Positions 41,257-50,246 are shown, counted from the stretch's first letter. The stretch is DNA of 50,579 nucleotides from Akkermansiaceae bacterium (GCA_903878115.1 CAIRGO010000326.1:1-50579); one strand, 5' to 3'. Notes: generated by a model from the sequence alone, not told the origin. Numbers and translations: made by a program.

Positions 41257-42612
41257 ATGCCCGATCTGCTGATTATGTTAAGTAAATTTTATCGCTTCTA
41301 TCGTTTCAGCACAGCGATTAAGTATTTTTTATTTCGCCGCATTCTCCCTGCCGGTTGGGGCGTGCTGATCGCCATCACTGTTAGCTCTACCATGTTGATG
41401 GGTAACCCGATCACTCCGCTTTATCAAATATTTTCCATTTCTGTTAGTCTCGCGTCGTTGGCATTGATGTGGGCATGGGCGCGCCGCGCGAAACTTTCGG
41501 GGCAACGCTATGCGGGGCCGCACGCTTCTGTGGGACAAGCTTTTCGTTACCAGATTTCATTGATCAATCATGGGAGAAATCTAGGGGATGTATTTTTGTC
41601 AGAATCTCCACCAGATCCTCGTCCCTCTAGAGCCTTGTTTGAGTCATCACGCGAACCAGGGGAAATTTTTCGCAATGGCTTTGATCGCTTTTTTGCCTTC
41701 AATCGCTGGCAGTGGTTGTTAGAAAAAGGCAAAGCATTCGATGGTGGACAAACTACTGTTGCTTCGTCGCTAGAAGCCAAGAAAAGTAAAACGTTTTCGT
41801 TAGAAATCATTCCTAATCGTCGGGGTTTGATCAAGCTTCAAGACGTCCGTGTATTGTTACCTGATCCATTTCGTTTTTTTCAGCGAGCGAGAAAAGTTCC
41901 TACGCCGCCCACGCATATCGCAGTATTGCCGCAGCGCTATCAATTGCCGATGATCAATTTGCCTGGAACTGCACAATTTCAACTTGGTGGTGATTCAGCA
42001 TCTCAGCAAAATGGTAGCACGGGGGAGTTCACTTCTCTTCGTGAGTATCGGCACGGCGATTCACCACGACAAATTCATTGGAAATCCTGGGCGCGCACTG
42101 GGCGTCCGATTATCAAAGAAGTGGAGGACGTATACTTCCCTCGCTACGCTTTGGTTCTCGATACCTTTGCCGATCCTCAAGAAGAATTGGCTTTTGAAGA
42201 ATCAGTCTCAGTGGCAGCTTCTTTTGTTTCCGCGATTGACACCAATGAAGCACTGCTAGATCTGATGTTTTTAGGTGACTGCGATCATGTCATCACAGCG
42301 GGTAAAGGAGTGGCCGATTCTATCAAATTGTTAGAGGTTCTCGCTGCCGTGCAAATTTCCGACAAGGAAAATTTCGGTTCTTTATTGCAATTGATTTTGC
42401 GTCACCGCAATGACCTTACGGCATGCATTTGCTTATTCACCGGTTGGTCGCAATCACGCACAGATTTTTTGCAATTGTTAGAAAAATCTGGTTTGCAATA
42501 TTTGGCAATTACCGTGGTCAGCCATCCAGAAAAACATCAAATTCCTAGTAGGGTTCACGTGTTGCAGCCCGCGACAATTAAAGAAGATTTGCTGCGTTTA
42601 GCCATCCACTAA
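41257..42612 (+). CDS. DUF58 protein
   Basis: A 451-residue membrane protein (or 445 from the second ATG at 41275). Two membrane segments lie near residues 28-70. The family core is EFTSLREYRHGDSPRQIHWKSWARTGRPIIKEVEDVYFPRYALVLDTF, near residue 260-305, followed by a von Willebrand-A-like end. DUF58 proteins normally pair with a MoxR AAA ATPase and a TgpA-like transglutaminase; here the transglutaminase gene lies at 16489 and no MoxR gene is in the window. It converges with the citrate synthase gene with seven bases between stops. Confidence 0.9.
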   Translation: MPDLLIMLSKFYRFYRFSTAIKYFLFRRILPAGWGVLIAITVSSTMLMGNPITPLYQIFSISVSLASLALMWAWARRAKLSGQRYAGPHASVGQAFRYQISLINHGRNLGDVFLSESPPDPRPSRALFESSREPGEIFRNGFDRFFAFNRWQWLLEKGKAFDGGQTTVASSLEAKKSKTFSLEIIPNRRGLIKLQDVRVLLPDPFRFFQRARKVPTPPTHIAVLPQRYQLPMINLPGTAQFQLGGDSASQQNGSTGEFTSLREYRHGDSPRQIHWKSWARTGRPIIKEVEDVYFPRYALVLDTFADPQEELAFEESVSVAASFVSAIDTNEALLDLMFLGDCDHVITAGKGVADSIKLLEVLAAVQISDKENFGSLLQLILRHRNDLTACICLFTGWSQSRTDFLQLLEKSGLQYLAITVVSHPEKHQIPSRVHVLQPATIKEDLLRLAIH

Positions 42613-42619
42613 CAACGGC

Positions 42620-43750
42620 TCAGCGTTGATCGATGGGGACTACTTTGCTAAGTTCGCTTGGGCCAGTGTATAGAGTCAATGGACGATACAAACGATTGTC
42701 ACGAAGTTGCTCTAGCACCTGCGCTGTCCAGCCAGACATGCGGGCAATGGCAAAAATTGGGGTAAACAAATCGGTGGGAATATTCAGCGAGTGGTACACC
42801 GTGGCTGAGTAGAAATCGACATTGGCATTCAGCCCTTTGCGCTCGCGCATGATTTGTGCAATACGCTCGGACATTTGAATCCATTTTGGTTCGCCGAGTT
42901 CTTCGGTGAGCTCGATGGCGAGCTTGCGCAAATGCGGAGCACGTGGATCGAGGACCTTATATACGCGGTGACCGATGCCCATAATCTTTTCTTTGCGCAC
43001 TAGTTTTCCTTCCACATAGGCATCCACATCGGCAAGTTCGCCGATTTCTTGAAGCATGTGAATCACGCCTTCGTTCGCTCCGCCATGCAGAGGTCCTTTT
43101 AGGGTGCCTACGGCGGAAGTAACAGCGGAGTAGAAGTCTGATAAAGTAGCAACCGTTACCCGAGCGGAGAAAGTCGAGGCATTCATGCCGTGGTCAGCAT
43201 GAAGTGTGTAAGCAACGTCAAGGATTTGAGTGGCTTTTTCTGTAGGTGCTTCACCATTGATCAAATAAAGGAAATGGCCAGCTTCCGATAGATCCAAGCG
43301 CATCGGTGGCAATTCTAATCCCTGACGGAAGCGATGATAGGCAGCGACGATGATGGGAGTTTTTGCTACCAATGACACTGCGATCAATGCATCTTTTCCT
43401 AAGTCGGGCTCGCCGACATGGGAGCGATCATCATAGAGACCAAGCATGGAAACAGCTGTGCGAAGCACGTCCATCGGGTTGGCGTCTCTCGGCGCTGCTT
43501 GGAGGAAATTCAGAACGCCCTGCGGTAGTGATCTTTCTGCACGCAGATCATTTTCCATTTTAGTTAGCTCGGCACGGTTCGGCAAATGACCGTGATGCAA
43601 TAAATGAGTGACTTCTTCGAAAGTGCAATGTTCTACCAATTCATCGATGCCATAACCCAAATAGCTCAGGCGACCTTCAGCACCCTCCACGTTTGAGAGT
43701 GCAGATTCGTTAGCAATGATTCCTTCTAGGCCTTTTGCGTATGTACTCAT
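42620..43750 (-). CDS. gltA: Citrate synthase
   Basis: A 376-residue enzyme joining acetyl-CoA and oxaloacetate into citrate (or a 2-methylcitrate synthase relative). The family motifs are visible: LHADHGMNASTFSARV with an active His, GPLHGGANEGVIHML, KIMGIGHRVYKVLDPRAPHL with the second His, and NVDFYSATVYHSLNIP with the catalytic Asp. The length fits the shorter bacterial and archaeal type. It is divergent from tsaB, with 125 bases between starts. The region before its start (AAATAATTTTTCAAC) has no Shine-Dalgarno sequence. Confidence 0.95.
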   Translation of the reverse strand: MSTYAKGLEGIIANESALSNVEGAEGRLSYLGYGIDELVEHCTFEEVTHLLHHGHLPNRAELTKMENDLRAERSLPQGVLNFLQAAPRDANPMDVLRTAVSMLGLYDDRSHVGEPDLGKDALIAVSLVAKTPIIVAAYHRFRQGLELPPMRLDLSEAGHFLYLINGEAPTEKATQILDVAYTLHADHGMNASTFSARVTVATLSDFYSAVTSAVGTLKGPLHGGANEGVIHMLQEIGELADVDAYVEGKLVRKEKIMGIGHRVYKVLDPRAPHLRKLAIELTEELGEPKWIQMSERIAQIMRERKGLNANVDFYSATVYHSLNIPTDLFTPIFAIARMSGWTAQVLEQLRDNRLYRPLTLYTGPSELSKVVPIDQR

Positions 43751-43875
43751 GTTGAAAAATTATTTACGGGGAAAAGAAAGCGTTTGTCCGCAGACTAAGC
43801 AAGGGAGAAACGCAGAAAATTAAAGAAAGCAACAAGTTTGCCATTTTCCCATCTTTCTGCAATGATTCTTGGCGG

Positions 43876-44550
43876 ATGCCTGCTACACATACCATTTTTA
43901 TCGAAACCTCCACGCCACAAGCGAGTATCGGGCTATTTCACGATTCATGGCAGCAGGTTGATTTCACCAGTGAACGCAGTCACAATTGTGAAATATTTAC
44001 TCCGCTCGAGTCGCTAATTGCTCCGATTGCAGTGGGCACGATCGAGAAGATCATCGTCGGCACTGGTCCAGGAAGCTATAGCGGCACGCGGGTAGGCATT
44101 GCTACGGCGCAGGGTTTAGCGATTGCTCACGATTGTCCAGTGATCGGTCTGCCGTCGATCCTTGCCGTGCCAAGTGCTCGCAGCATGGGCGACTGTCTCG
44201 CCATCGGCGATGCGCGTCGCGGTGATTGGTGGTGGGCACGAATCGACGCCGGAAAGCTCGTCCATGAGCCCGAAATGGGAAGTATCGAGAAATTGTTAGA
44301 TATTGTGCAATCCGAGTCACGACTTGTCTTTTCGTTAGATGAGATTGCACCAGACGTGCTAGGTCGAGTTATTTTACGAGAAATTCCTACGGCAAAGGGA
44401 TTGTGGGAATCCTGGCAACAATTGAGCCTAGAAGAAAAAGAACTATATGCTCACAATCCTGTGCAGCCCGTATATCTCAAACCTCCACACATTACCGCAG
44501 CCAAACCTGGACATCCACTTCAGCGGGAAAGCCAGCGCGGCAAGTGTTGA
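43876..44550 (+). CDS. tsaB: tRNA threonylcarbamoyladenosine modification protein TsaB
   Basis: A 224-residue protein of the ASKHA fold that partners TsaD and TsaE to make the t6A base next to the anticodon of ANN-decoding tRNAs. It begins THTIFIETSTPQASIGLF and carries IIVGTGPGSYSGTRVGIATAQGLA, both diagnostic. The C-terminal part with HNPVQPVYLKPPHI is also typical. It converges with murI, leaving 11 bases between stops. The start at 43876 follows GGCGG, one of the few purine-rich starts here. Confidence 0.93.
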   Translation: MPATHTIFIETSTPQASIGLFHDSWQQVDFTSERSHNCEIFTPLESLIAPIAVGTIEKIIVGTGPGSYSGTRVGIATAQGLAIAHDCPVIGLPSILAVPSARSMGDCLAIGDARRGDWWWARIDAGKLVHEPEMGSIEKLLDIVQSESRLVFSLDEIAPDVLGRVILREIPTAKGLWESWQQLSLEEKELYAHNPVQPVYLKPPHITAAKPGHPLQRESQRGKC

Positions 44551-44561
44551 AATAATTTTTT

Positions 44562-45359
44562 TTAGAGAACCACTCGTTCAATGCGCGGTGGTGTCTTGTG
44601 CAGAAATCGTTTTGCCAGCACTTCAAATTGTTCAGAAAGGTCCGTGAGACCGATGGATAAGGTGCCTACTTGATTTGGGTCAGCGAGCATTTCTAGCTGC
44701 CCCAATTGCTTTTTCACATGCTCAGCGCAGGTGGTGGCAGAATCAACGATGCGAACGCTCTCACCTAACATTTTTTGCAATGTCGGTACCAGCAAGGGAT
44801 AATGAGTACAGGCTAACAACAACGTATCGATATGTTTCGCTAAGATCGGCTCAAGATACGTCGCTAAAATTTGCTGAGTAGCGGGGTGCTCGAGCCAGTT
44901 TTCTTCTACCAACGGCACTAATAAAGGAGTTGCCTGCGGAACAATCATCATGCCCGTCCGGCGTAGAGCAAGGGCATGCTGGTAGGCGTGGGAATCGATG
45001 GTTCCGCGCGTGGCGATGATGCCGATCCGCTGCGCTAAAGGATCCGCTAAAACTGCTTCAACTCCAGCTTCGATCACACCGATGACAGGAATGCGGTATT
45101 GTTGTTGTAGGAATGGCAAGGCATGTGCCGTGGCGGTATTGCAAGCAACGATGATTGCTTTCACATTTTTTCCTAACAAATATCGTGCGTCTTCATCGGA
45201 GAATCGGCGAATCGTTTCGGGAGATTTCGAGCCATACGGCACACGCGCAGTGTCGCCGAGATAAACGATGTTTTCGGCGGGTAGTAGTTCTTGCACGGCA
45301 CGCACTACCGTCAGTCCACCTACGCCTGAATCAAATATCCCTAATGCTCCATTGTTCAC
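44562..45359 (-). CDS. murI: Glutamate racemase
   Basis: A 265-residue cytoplasmic enzyme that makes D-glutamate for peptidoglycan. It has GIFDSGVGGLTVVRAVQ, then the first catalytic Cys in IVACNTATAHALPFL and the second in LLACTHYPLLVP, plus VYLGDTARVPYGSKS near the start. Length is normal. It is upstream of nothing on the same strand; the thiS gene lies 77 bases beyond its start. This gene implies a peptidoglycan wall. Confidence 0.95.
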   Translation of the reverse strand: MNNGALGIFDSGVGGLTVVRAVQELLPAENIVYLGDTARVPYGSKSPETIRRFSDEDARYLLGKNVKAIIVACNTATAHALPFLQQQYRIPVIGVIEAGVEAVLADPLAQRIGIIATRGTIDSHAYQHALALRRTGMMIVPQATPLLVPLVEENWLEHPATQQILATYLEPILAKHIDTLLLACTHYPLLVPTLQKMLGESVRIVDSATTCAEHVKKQLGQLEMLADPNQVGTLSIGLTDLSEQFEVLAKRFLHKTPPRIERVVL

Positions 45360-45436
45360 AGGGATTGTTTATACCAGTCCTTCCCTTCCGCCAAGTGGGA
45401 AAATTGATTTCAAAGGCAGCGCATGGATGAGGGGCC

Positions 45437-45637
45437 TTAACCTCCTGCTGCTAGGGTGACGATTTCGATGACTGCCGATTCTTCGATGATCTTCTCGTCA
45501 TATTCACGAGGAAATAAGGCCACGCGATTGATTTCTACCACTACAGGCTTCCCCGAAAAACCTAGTTCGGAGAGCATCGCTGTAACAGAGCTGTCTGTCG
45601 CAATCGTCTGCAGTTTCCCGTTGATGGTTACATTCAT
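45437..45637 (-). CDS. thiS: Sulfur carrier protein ThiS
   Basis: A 66-residue ubiquitin-like protein ending in the Gly-Gly that is activated and thiocarboxylated to donate sulfur for the thiazole ring of thiamine. The sequence MNVTINGKLQTIATDSSVTAMLSELGF and the end EIVTLAAGG fit the family. It is the last gene of the NfeD-SPFH-ThiS row on the minus strand; no thiazole synthase gene is next to it. The 20 bases before the start contain CTCACCTCC, which resembles the 16S rRNA tail rather than its complement. Confidence 0.9.
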   Translation of the reverse strand: MNVTINGKLQTIATDSSVTAMLSELGFSGKPVVVEINRVALFPREYDEKIIEESAVIEIVTLAAGG

Positions 45638-45662
45638 GAATGGAGGTGAGTTTCGGAAAAAA

Positions 45663-46691
45663 TTAAAATAGTTGCACGGGGGGCGGAGTTGGCAGAGTGG
45701 TTTCAGCGCTCGGCGTTTGATTCATTTTCAATGTGTCTAACACTTTAGCAAGTCCCGCCACGGTGCCGCCAATGTCACTGAGATTTGTTGGGAGAATCAT
45801 GGTGGTGGATTGCTTGGCGAGGTTGCCAAATTGAATAACATATTGCTCGGCGATGCGCAAATTCACTGCATCTTTGCCGCCGGGTGTTTGAATGGCCTCG
45901 GCGATGCGTTGGATGCCTTGTGCGGTAGCGATGGCGAGTAATTCGATCTCGCGCGCTTTGCCCTCGGCTTCGTTGATTTGTTTTTGTTTCAACGCCTCAG
46001 AGTGCTTGATCGTTTCTTGTTTTTGACCTTCAGCGACGTTGATTTGCGCCTCGCGCGTGCCTTCGGAAAGGGCGATTTGCGAGCGTCGTTCACGTTCGGC
46101 GCGCATTTGTTTCTCTAACGCATCTTGCACCGACTGGGGTGGTTTGATGTTGGCAATCGCGTAGCGGGTGATTTTTAGCCCCCATGGTTCTGATGCTTTA
46201 TCTAACGCATGAATCACGGATGCGCTCATGGTATCACGTTCTTCAAAAGTGCGGTCGAGCTCTAGTTTCCCAATCTCCGAACGCAGGGTAGTTTGCGCCA
46301 ATTGTGAAGCTGCGTAGTAGTAATTTTCAATGCCGTACGATGCCAATTTGGGATCGAGCACTTGCATGTAGAGGATGCCGTCAATTTCAATGGTGATGTT
46401 ATCTTGCGTAATGCACATTTGTGGCGGCACATCCATCGCAATTTCTTTTAGCGAGTGACGATAGGCAACACGGTCGATGAAGGGAATGAGAATATGAAAG
46501 CCTGCATCCAAGGTGCGATTGTATTTTCCAAGGCGTTCCACAATAAATGCCTGACGCTGTGGGACTATTTTGGCGGTTTTGATCAAGGCGATTACACAGA
46601 GAAGAGTGAGTCCAACAGCGATGACCGTGCCAAGCAGGCCGCCTGTGTCTGCGAGAAAAGTCGAGGGTAGTGAAGTGATGAGGTGTTGCAT
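45663..46691 (-). CDS. SPFH (stomatin-like) membrane protein
   Basis: A 342-residue protein with an N-terminal membrane segment (about 14-36), then a band-7/SPFH domain: VPQRQAFIVERLGKYNRTLDAGFHILIPFID, then ITIEIDGILYMQVLDP and TLRSEIGKLELDRTFEERD. A helical coiled-coil region rich in Gln, Glu and Ala follows (about 200-280). Such paraslipins form membrane rings linked to membrane order and protein quality control. An NfeD gene lies 33 bases upstream, the classical partner. The leader reads CACCAACTATT before ATG. Confidence 0.93.
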   Translation of the reverse strand: MQHLITSLPSTFLADTGGLLGTVIAVGLTLLCVIALIKTAKIVPQRQAFIVERLGKYNRTLDAGFHILIPFIDRVAYRHSLKEIAMDVPPQMCITQDNITIEIDGILYMQVLDPKLASYGIENYYYAASQLAQTTLRSEIGKLELDRTFEERDTMSASVIHALDKASEPWGLKITRYAIANIKPPQSVQDALEKQMRAERERRSQIALSEGTREAQINVAEGQKQETIKHSEALKQKQINEAEGKAREIELLAIATAQGIQRIAEAIQTPGGKDAVNLRIAEQYVIQFGNLAKQSTTMILPTNLSDIGGTVAGLAKVLDTLKMNQTPSAETTLPTPPPVQLF

Positions 46692-46724
46692 AATAGTTGG
46701 TGAGGTTGATTTATGATAAAATGA

Positions 46725-47162
46725 TTAGCGGATGCGCACGTGAAGTGTGAGTCCTTCTCGGCGCTCGATGATTACCATGGTGTCGGCGGGGATGACTTCT
46801 TGAGCACGGGCATTCCACTGAGCGCCTTTGATCTCTACTTTGCCACGATCATTTTCATCGATGGCGACTCGCACCCGCGCTTCTTTGCCGGTGAATTCAT
46901 CTTCGATCGCGTCATTCGTGGACTTTCCCATGAAGATTTTTTTCATGCGATGGCGCAGGATGAAAAGCAGCAGCACTGAGGAAAGTGCGAAGACAATATT
47001 TTGCGAAGCGGCGCCCGTGGTGATGCCTAGCCATGTGGTCAGAGACGTGATCCATGCACCAATTCCAAAAAACATGATGATGATACCGGGTAAGGCAAAC
47101 TCGGCCAATAGTAGAGCGAGTCCTAAGAGAAACCAAAAGAGTTCAGGTGTGATCCAGTCCAT
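46725..47162 (-). CDS. NfeD family membrane protein
   Basis: A 145-residue membrane protein with three or so hydrophobic segments (WFLLGLALLLAEFALPGIIIMFFGIGAWITSLTTWLG, then a third at about 54-70). A soluble OB-fold domain follows, DEFTGKEARVRVAIDENDRGKVEIKGAQWNARAQEVIPADTMVII, typical of short NfeD proteins without the N-terminal protease domain. It works with the SPFH protein encoded next to it, probably by holding the SPFH ring. The gene pair forms one transcriptional unit with the downstream thiS. Confidence 0.92.
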   Translation of the reverse strand: MDWITPELFWFLLGLALLLAEFALPGIIIMFFGIGAWITSLTTWLGITTGAASQNIVFALSSVLLLFILRHRMKKIFMGKSTNDAIEDEFTGKEARVRVAIDENDRGKVEIKGAQWNARAQEVIPADTMVIIERREGLTLHVRIR

Positions 47163-47236
47163 ATGCGTGAATGATTCCTAGCAGATTCCGATGTGCTGAC
47201 GATGGGAAAAATCGAGTTTTTTTGGAATCGCTGCAA

Positions 47237-48073
47237 TTAGGAATCAGTGTGATTCGCATTCGCGTTATCCCCCTCGCGCTTCGCTTTGATGCGAAGGCTA
47301 AAAAAGATTCCGAGTCCAGCGATGCAGAGAAAACCGATCACCAGCACGCGAACAATGCGATGGAAGCCACTATCGATCTCTTTTTTCGAGGCGAGGGGAT
47401 TCGGCAGTTCGCCCGGTGTGCGACGCAATACCAAATGATCACCTTCGATTTCCATGGCCGTCATGGCGTTGAGAACGGGGCTGAAAATTGGATCTTTTTG
47501 TAATTCCATGCCCAAGCGATACGGTGGTATTTGTGAAATAAATTCCTGGGGAACTGTTGCATTGGGGACAGTCACGGTATCGACGTGAAAGACTAACTGT
47601 TTCTCTGCAAAAACTGGCCGCAGTGCCACGGTAGCATTGAGATGCCGAGTAGTGCCAGATCCCGGCATGCCATTCATTGGTCGAGTGTGATCGGCGATGA
47701 TTCTCGCATCACGGATTTCTTTGATGTGAAAATAGGGTTTGTAGCCTTTCAGGGGGGCTGCTGTTGCGAGGATGATGTTGAGCTCATTTGCAGAAAGAAT
47801 GAGTTGTGTTTTTTCATCAGGCTTGGCGATTAGGTCGTTGCGAAAAACCTGCATCCTTGCGTAGAGATCATTATATTCCGCTTCATGTCCCTCAATCGCC
47901 AAGGAAGGCAAGGTCATCGCATGGTCGGTGGTGAAGCGGGAAATTTCTTTGTCTTGTTTGAATAGAGAGTAGAGAGAGGCTCCGATGAGAAATAATGCAA
48001 CACCGGCAAGAATCAGCAGAATTGTGCAGCCAGCAAACGGCGAGCGAGAGGGTGCATTATTTTGAGGAGGCAT
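47237..48073 (-). CDS. Two-pass membrane protein of unknown function
   Basis: A 278-residue protein with a membrane segment at about 15-38 (FAGCTILLILAGVALFLIGASLYSLF) and a second near 240-262 (VLVIGFLCIAGLGIFFSLRI), with a periplasmic domain between. The soluble part has LILSANELNIILATA and ATVALRPVFAEKQLVFHVDTVTV, a beta-rich pattern without a named family. The C-terminus is short, Lys- and Asn-rich. The start region overlaps the longer frame of the divergent omega subunit gene by a few bases. Function unknown. Confidence 0.65.
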   Translation of the reverse strand: MPPQNNAPSRSPFAGCTILLILAGVALFLIGASLYSLFKQDKEISRFTTDHAMTLPSLAIEGHEAEYNDLYARMQVFRNDLIAKPDEKTQLILSANELNIILATAAPLKGYKPYFHIKEIRDARIIADHTRPMNGMPGSGTTRHLNATVALRPVFAEKQLVFHVDTVTVPNATVPQEFISQIPPYRLGMELQKDPIFSPVLNAMTAMEIEGDHLVLRRTPGELPNPLASKKEIDSGFHRIVRVLVIGFLCIAGLGIFFSLRIKAKREGDNANANHTDS

Positions 48074-48331
48074 GCGCGGAGTATGCCGAAGAAATCCCGA
48101 CTGCCAAGCCGCGAATTGTGCGAATTCTCAGCAAATACTCGATTTTTTGTGAAAAATCCAGAAATCCTGTCGAAAATGACCAGTTTTTTTACTTTAGACT
48201 TGTCAAAGCGTAAAAAATATGTTCTTTCGCCTCCCCCGCACACATCTGACAATTTTCTTCGAAGCATGTTTCCCGACAACATTATTCCTTTTGAGCAAGC
48301 CAAGTCAGACCACCGGTATCCAGCACTCCCT

Positions 48332-48538
48332 ATGAAAAGTGAGCTCGTTTATAAAGCAGCAGAAATCATCACCGACCCGCAAAAGTTGGTCAACATCGTA
48401 TCCAAAAGAGTTCGCCAACTTAATAGTGGTCGCGCTCCGTTGATTCCTACCGTGCCTAGCATGGGTGCTGCGGACATCGCACTTACGGAAATCATCGAGG
48501 GTAAAATCAAAATTGCCGAGCCTACAGCTGAGGCGTAA
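48332..48538 (+). CDS. rpoZ: RNA polymerase omega subunit
   Basis: A 68-residue RNA polymerase accessory subunit that helps fold beta-prime. Start chosen at 48332 because MKSELVYKAAEIITDPQKLVNIVSKRVRQLNSG fits the family N-terminus; an ATG at 48266 would add 22 residues and is possible. The core SKRVRQLNSGRAPLI, then GAADIALTEIIEGKI, is diagnostic. It is followed by smpB 38 bases later on the same strand. No good Shine-Dalgarno sequence precedes either start. Confidence 0.88.
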   Translation: MKSELVYKAAEIITDPQKLVNIVSKRVRQLNSGRAPLIPTVPSMGAADIALTEIIEGKIKIAEPTAEA

Positions 48539-48576
48539 TTATCTCGCCGCCGCTAAGGTTAGGTGCGAGTCATCAG

Positions 48577-49038
48577 ATGAATACTGACATTGCCACCAAT
48601 CGCAAAGCGGGTAGAGATTTCCACATCAGTGAACGCTATGAAGCGGGCATTGAGCTACGTGGTACTGAAGTAAAAGCGATTCGCGCAGGAAAAATCAATA
48701 TTTCTGATGCCTATGCGCGTGTCGAAAAAGGTCAGCTATTCCTTTACGGCTGCGATATTCAACCATGGGAAACAGCGAGTTTATGGTTTCAACATGAATC
48801 CAAACGTCCGCGACGGTTGCTGGTTCATAAGCGCGAGATTCTCAAATTAGAACACGCGAGCAATGTAAAAGGATCATCGCTACCACTTCTACGTGTCTAT
48901 TGGAAAGATCGCAAAGTGAAAGTAGAAATTGGCATTGGCAAGGGGAAAACCCACGGTGACCAACGCCAAGATTTGAAAAATCGCGTCGAGCTCCGTGAAG
49001 CTCAACGCGAAATGGCACGCTTTAATCAGCGAGCATAA
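48577..49038 (+). CDS. smpB: SsrA-binding protein SmpB
   Basis: A 153-residue RNA-binding protein that brings tmRNA to stalled ribosomes for rescue. It has NRKAGRDFHISERYEAGIELRGTEVKAIRAGKINISDAY and the C-terminal tail with GKGKTHGDQRQDLKNRVELREAQREMARFNQRA, which takes the place of mRNA in the channel. No tmRNA gene was seen in the window. Its last 13 bases overlap the end of a gene on the opposite strand. It probably shares a transcript with rpoZ. Confidence 0.96.
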   Translation: MNTDIATNRKAGRDFHISERYEAGIELRGTEVKAIRAGKINISDAYARVEKGQLFLYGCDIQPWETASLWFQHESKRPRRLLVHKREILKLEHASNVKGSSLPLLRVYWKDRKVKVEIGIGKGKTHGDQRQDLKNRVELREAQREMARFNQRA

Positions 49039-49559
49039 ATGCCGCACGGCGCAACCACTGAGGCAGGTCCGCCAGAGATGCCCACAGGTGGGACGATCAC
49101 TGAAACGGCGGCGCCATCTACCGTTAACGTTACCGATGATGGCACGCGCTCTAGTCCTTGCTGAGTGAATGGCGAAGTCGCCCCCGGAGCACGGTTGATG
49201 AGTTCTGCTGCCGCAAGACCTGATAGCGTAGCCACGAATACATGACTACCGGTTTCTACGCGGGCAGTGGCGGTATCGCCTTCGATCGTGATGTCGATAG
49301 TTGCATCCAGAACGGGTGCATTTTCGAAAGGCGTACTCGCGAAAATATTAGGGCTAAAGTAAGCACCCACTGCTGGATCGTTGCTAACAAATCCCATCAC
49401 AACTGGTGCTGCCGTGGCATCTGGTTGCCAAAAAATCATGCCCGCTGGCGCCGAGCCTGCCGGCGTGTGCACCATGCGCGCCACATGAACAATCACGTTA
49501 GGTTCTGATAAATTTCCATCCGTTAGCGCGACTAAGTCAACGCCGCCTTCCCAAGCCAT
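49026..49559 (-). CDS. Unrecognised 177-residue protein
   Basis: An uncharacterised protein, beta-rich, with many Ala, Val, Pro and Thr residues. It opens MAWEGGVDLVALTDGNLSEPNVIVHVARMVHTPAG, and ends TLTVDGAAVSVIVPPVGISGGPASVVAPCGIYAR. No signal peptide or membrane segment is convincing. The frame runs without interruption across a plausible length, the codon use resembles its neighbours, and the third bases favour G or C, so it is probably real. It overlaps the smpB stop by 13 bases. Confidence 0.55.
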   Translation of the reverse strand: MAWEGGVDLVALTDGNLSEPNVIVHVARMVHTPAGSAPAGMIFWQPDATAAPVVMGFVSNDPAVGAYFSPNIFASTPFENAPVLDATIDITIEGDTATARVETGSHVFVATLSGLAAAELINRAPGATSPFTQQGLERVPSSVTLTVDGAAVSVIVPPVGISGGPASVVAPCGIYAR

Positions 49560-49621
49560 CTATTTGTTCATACTCATAGCGAAGTGATTTGTCTCAGGAG
49601 ATTATCAGCAAATGAAATTCC

Positions 49622-50239
49622 TCAAGTGCCGAACAATCGATCTCCGGCGTCTCCTAGCCCAGGTAAAATGTAGCCGTGCTCATTGAGGCAGCGGTCGAGC
49701 GATGCCGCATAGATTGGCACCTCTGGCCATGCTTGGGAAAAAATTTCCACACCTTCGGGCGCCGCGACAAGGCATGCAAAGCGAATGCTTTTGGCTCCTG
49801 ATTCTTGCAGTTGTTTGACTGCTTCGATCGCAGATCCGCCAGTGGCTAACATCGGGTCTAACAAAATAATTTCGTAATCACCCAGCGATTCAGGTAAGTT
49901 TGAATAATAGGTATGTGGCAACAAGGTTTGCTCATTGCGTTTGAGGCCTATGTGCGCCACGGTTGCTTGTGGGATGACATCGAGAAATCCATCCAAAAAT
50001 CCTAGACCAGCGCGCAAGATTGGCACCAACATGACTGGTTTTTGCAAGCGCTGCGCGGTGATGGTTTCTAACGGAGTGAACACCGTCACGTCGCAGGTGG
50101 CAAACTTATCACAGAGGTAGGGCGTCATCAATGCTGCGACGCGGCGCACGCTTTGGCGAAATAAATGAGGTGGACAATCCTTTTGTCGAAGTATTCCCAG
50201 TTCGTTGGCGATCAATGGATGGGCAATTTCCTGAAACAT
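49622..50239 (-). CDS. upp: Uracil phosphoribosyltransferase
   Basis: A 205-residue salvage enzyme that makes UMP from uracil and PRPP. The PRPP loop is LLDPMLATGGSA (about 130-141), and the uracil end reads YGYILPGLGDAGDRLFGT-like, GLGDAGDR being diagnostic. It begins MFQEIAHPLIANELGILRQKDCPPHLFR. The length is normal. The start is preceded by CTAACAAAATC. It follows the regulator gene by seven bases on the same strand, so the two may be transcribed together. Confidence 0.95.
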   Translation of the reverse strand: MFQEIAHPLIANELGILRQKDCPPHLFRQSVRRVAALMTPYLCDKFATCDVTVFTPLETITAQRLQKPVMLVPILRAGLGFLDGFLDVIPQATVAHIGLKRNEQTLLPHTYYSNLPESLGDYEIILLDPMLATGGSAIEAVKQLQESGAKSIRFACLVAAPEGVEIFSQAWPEVPIYAASLDRCLNEHGYILPGLGDAGDRLFGT

Positions 50240-50246
50240 GATTTTG

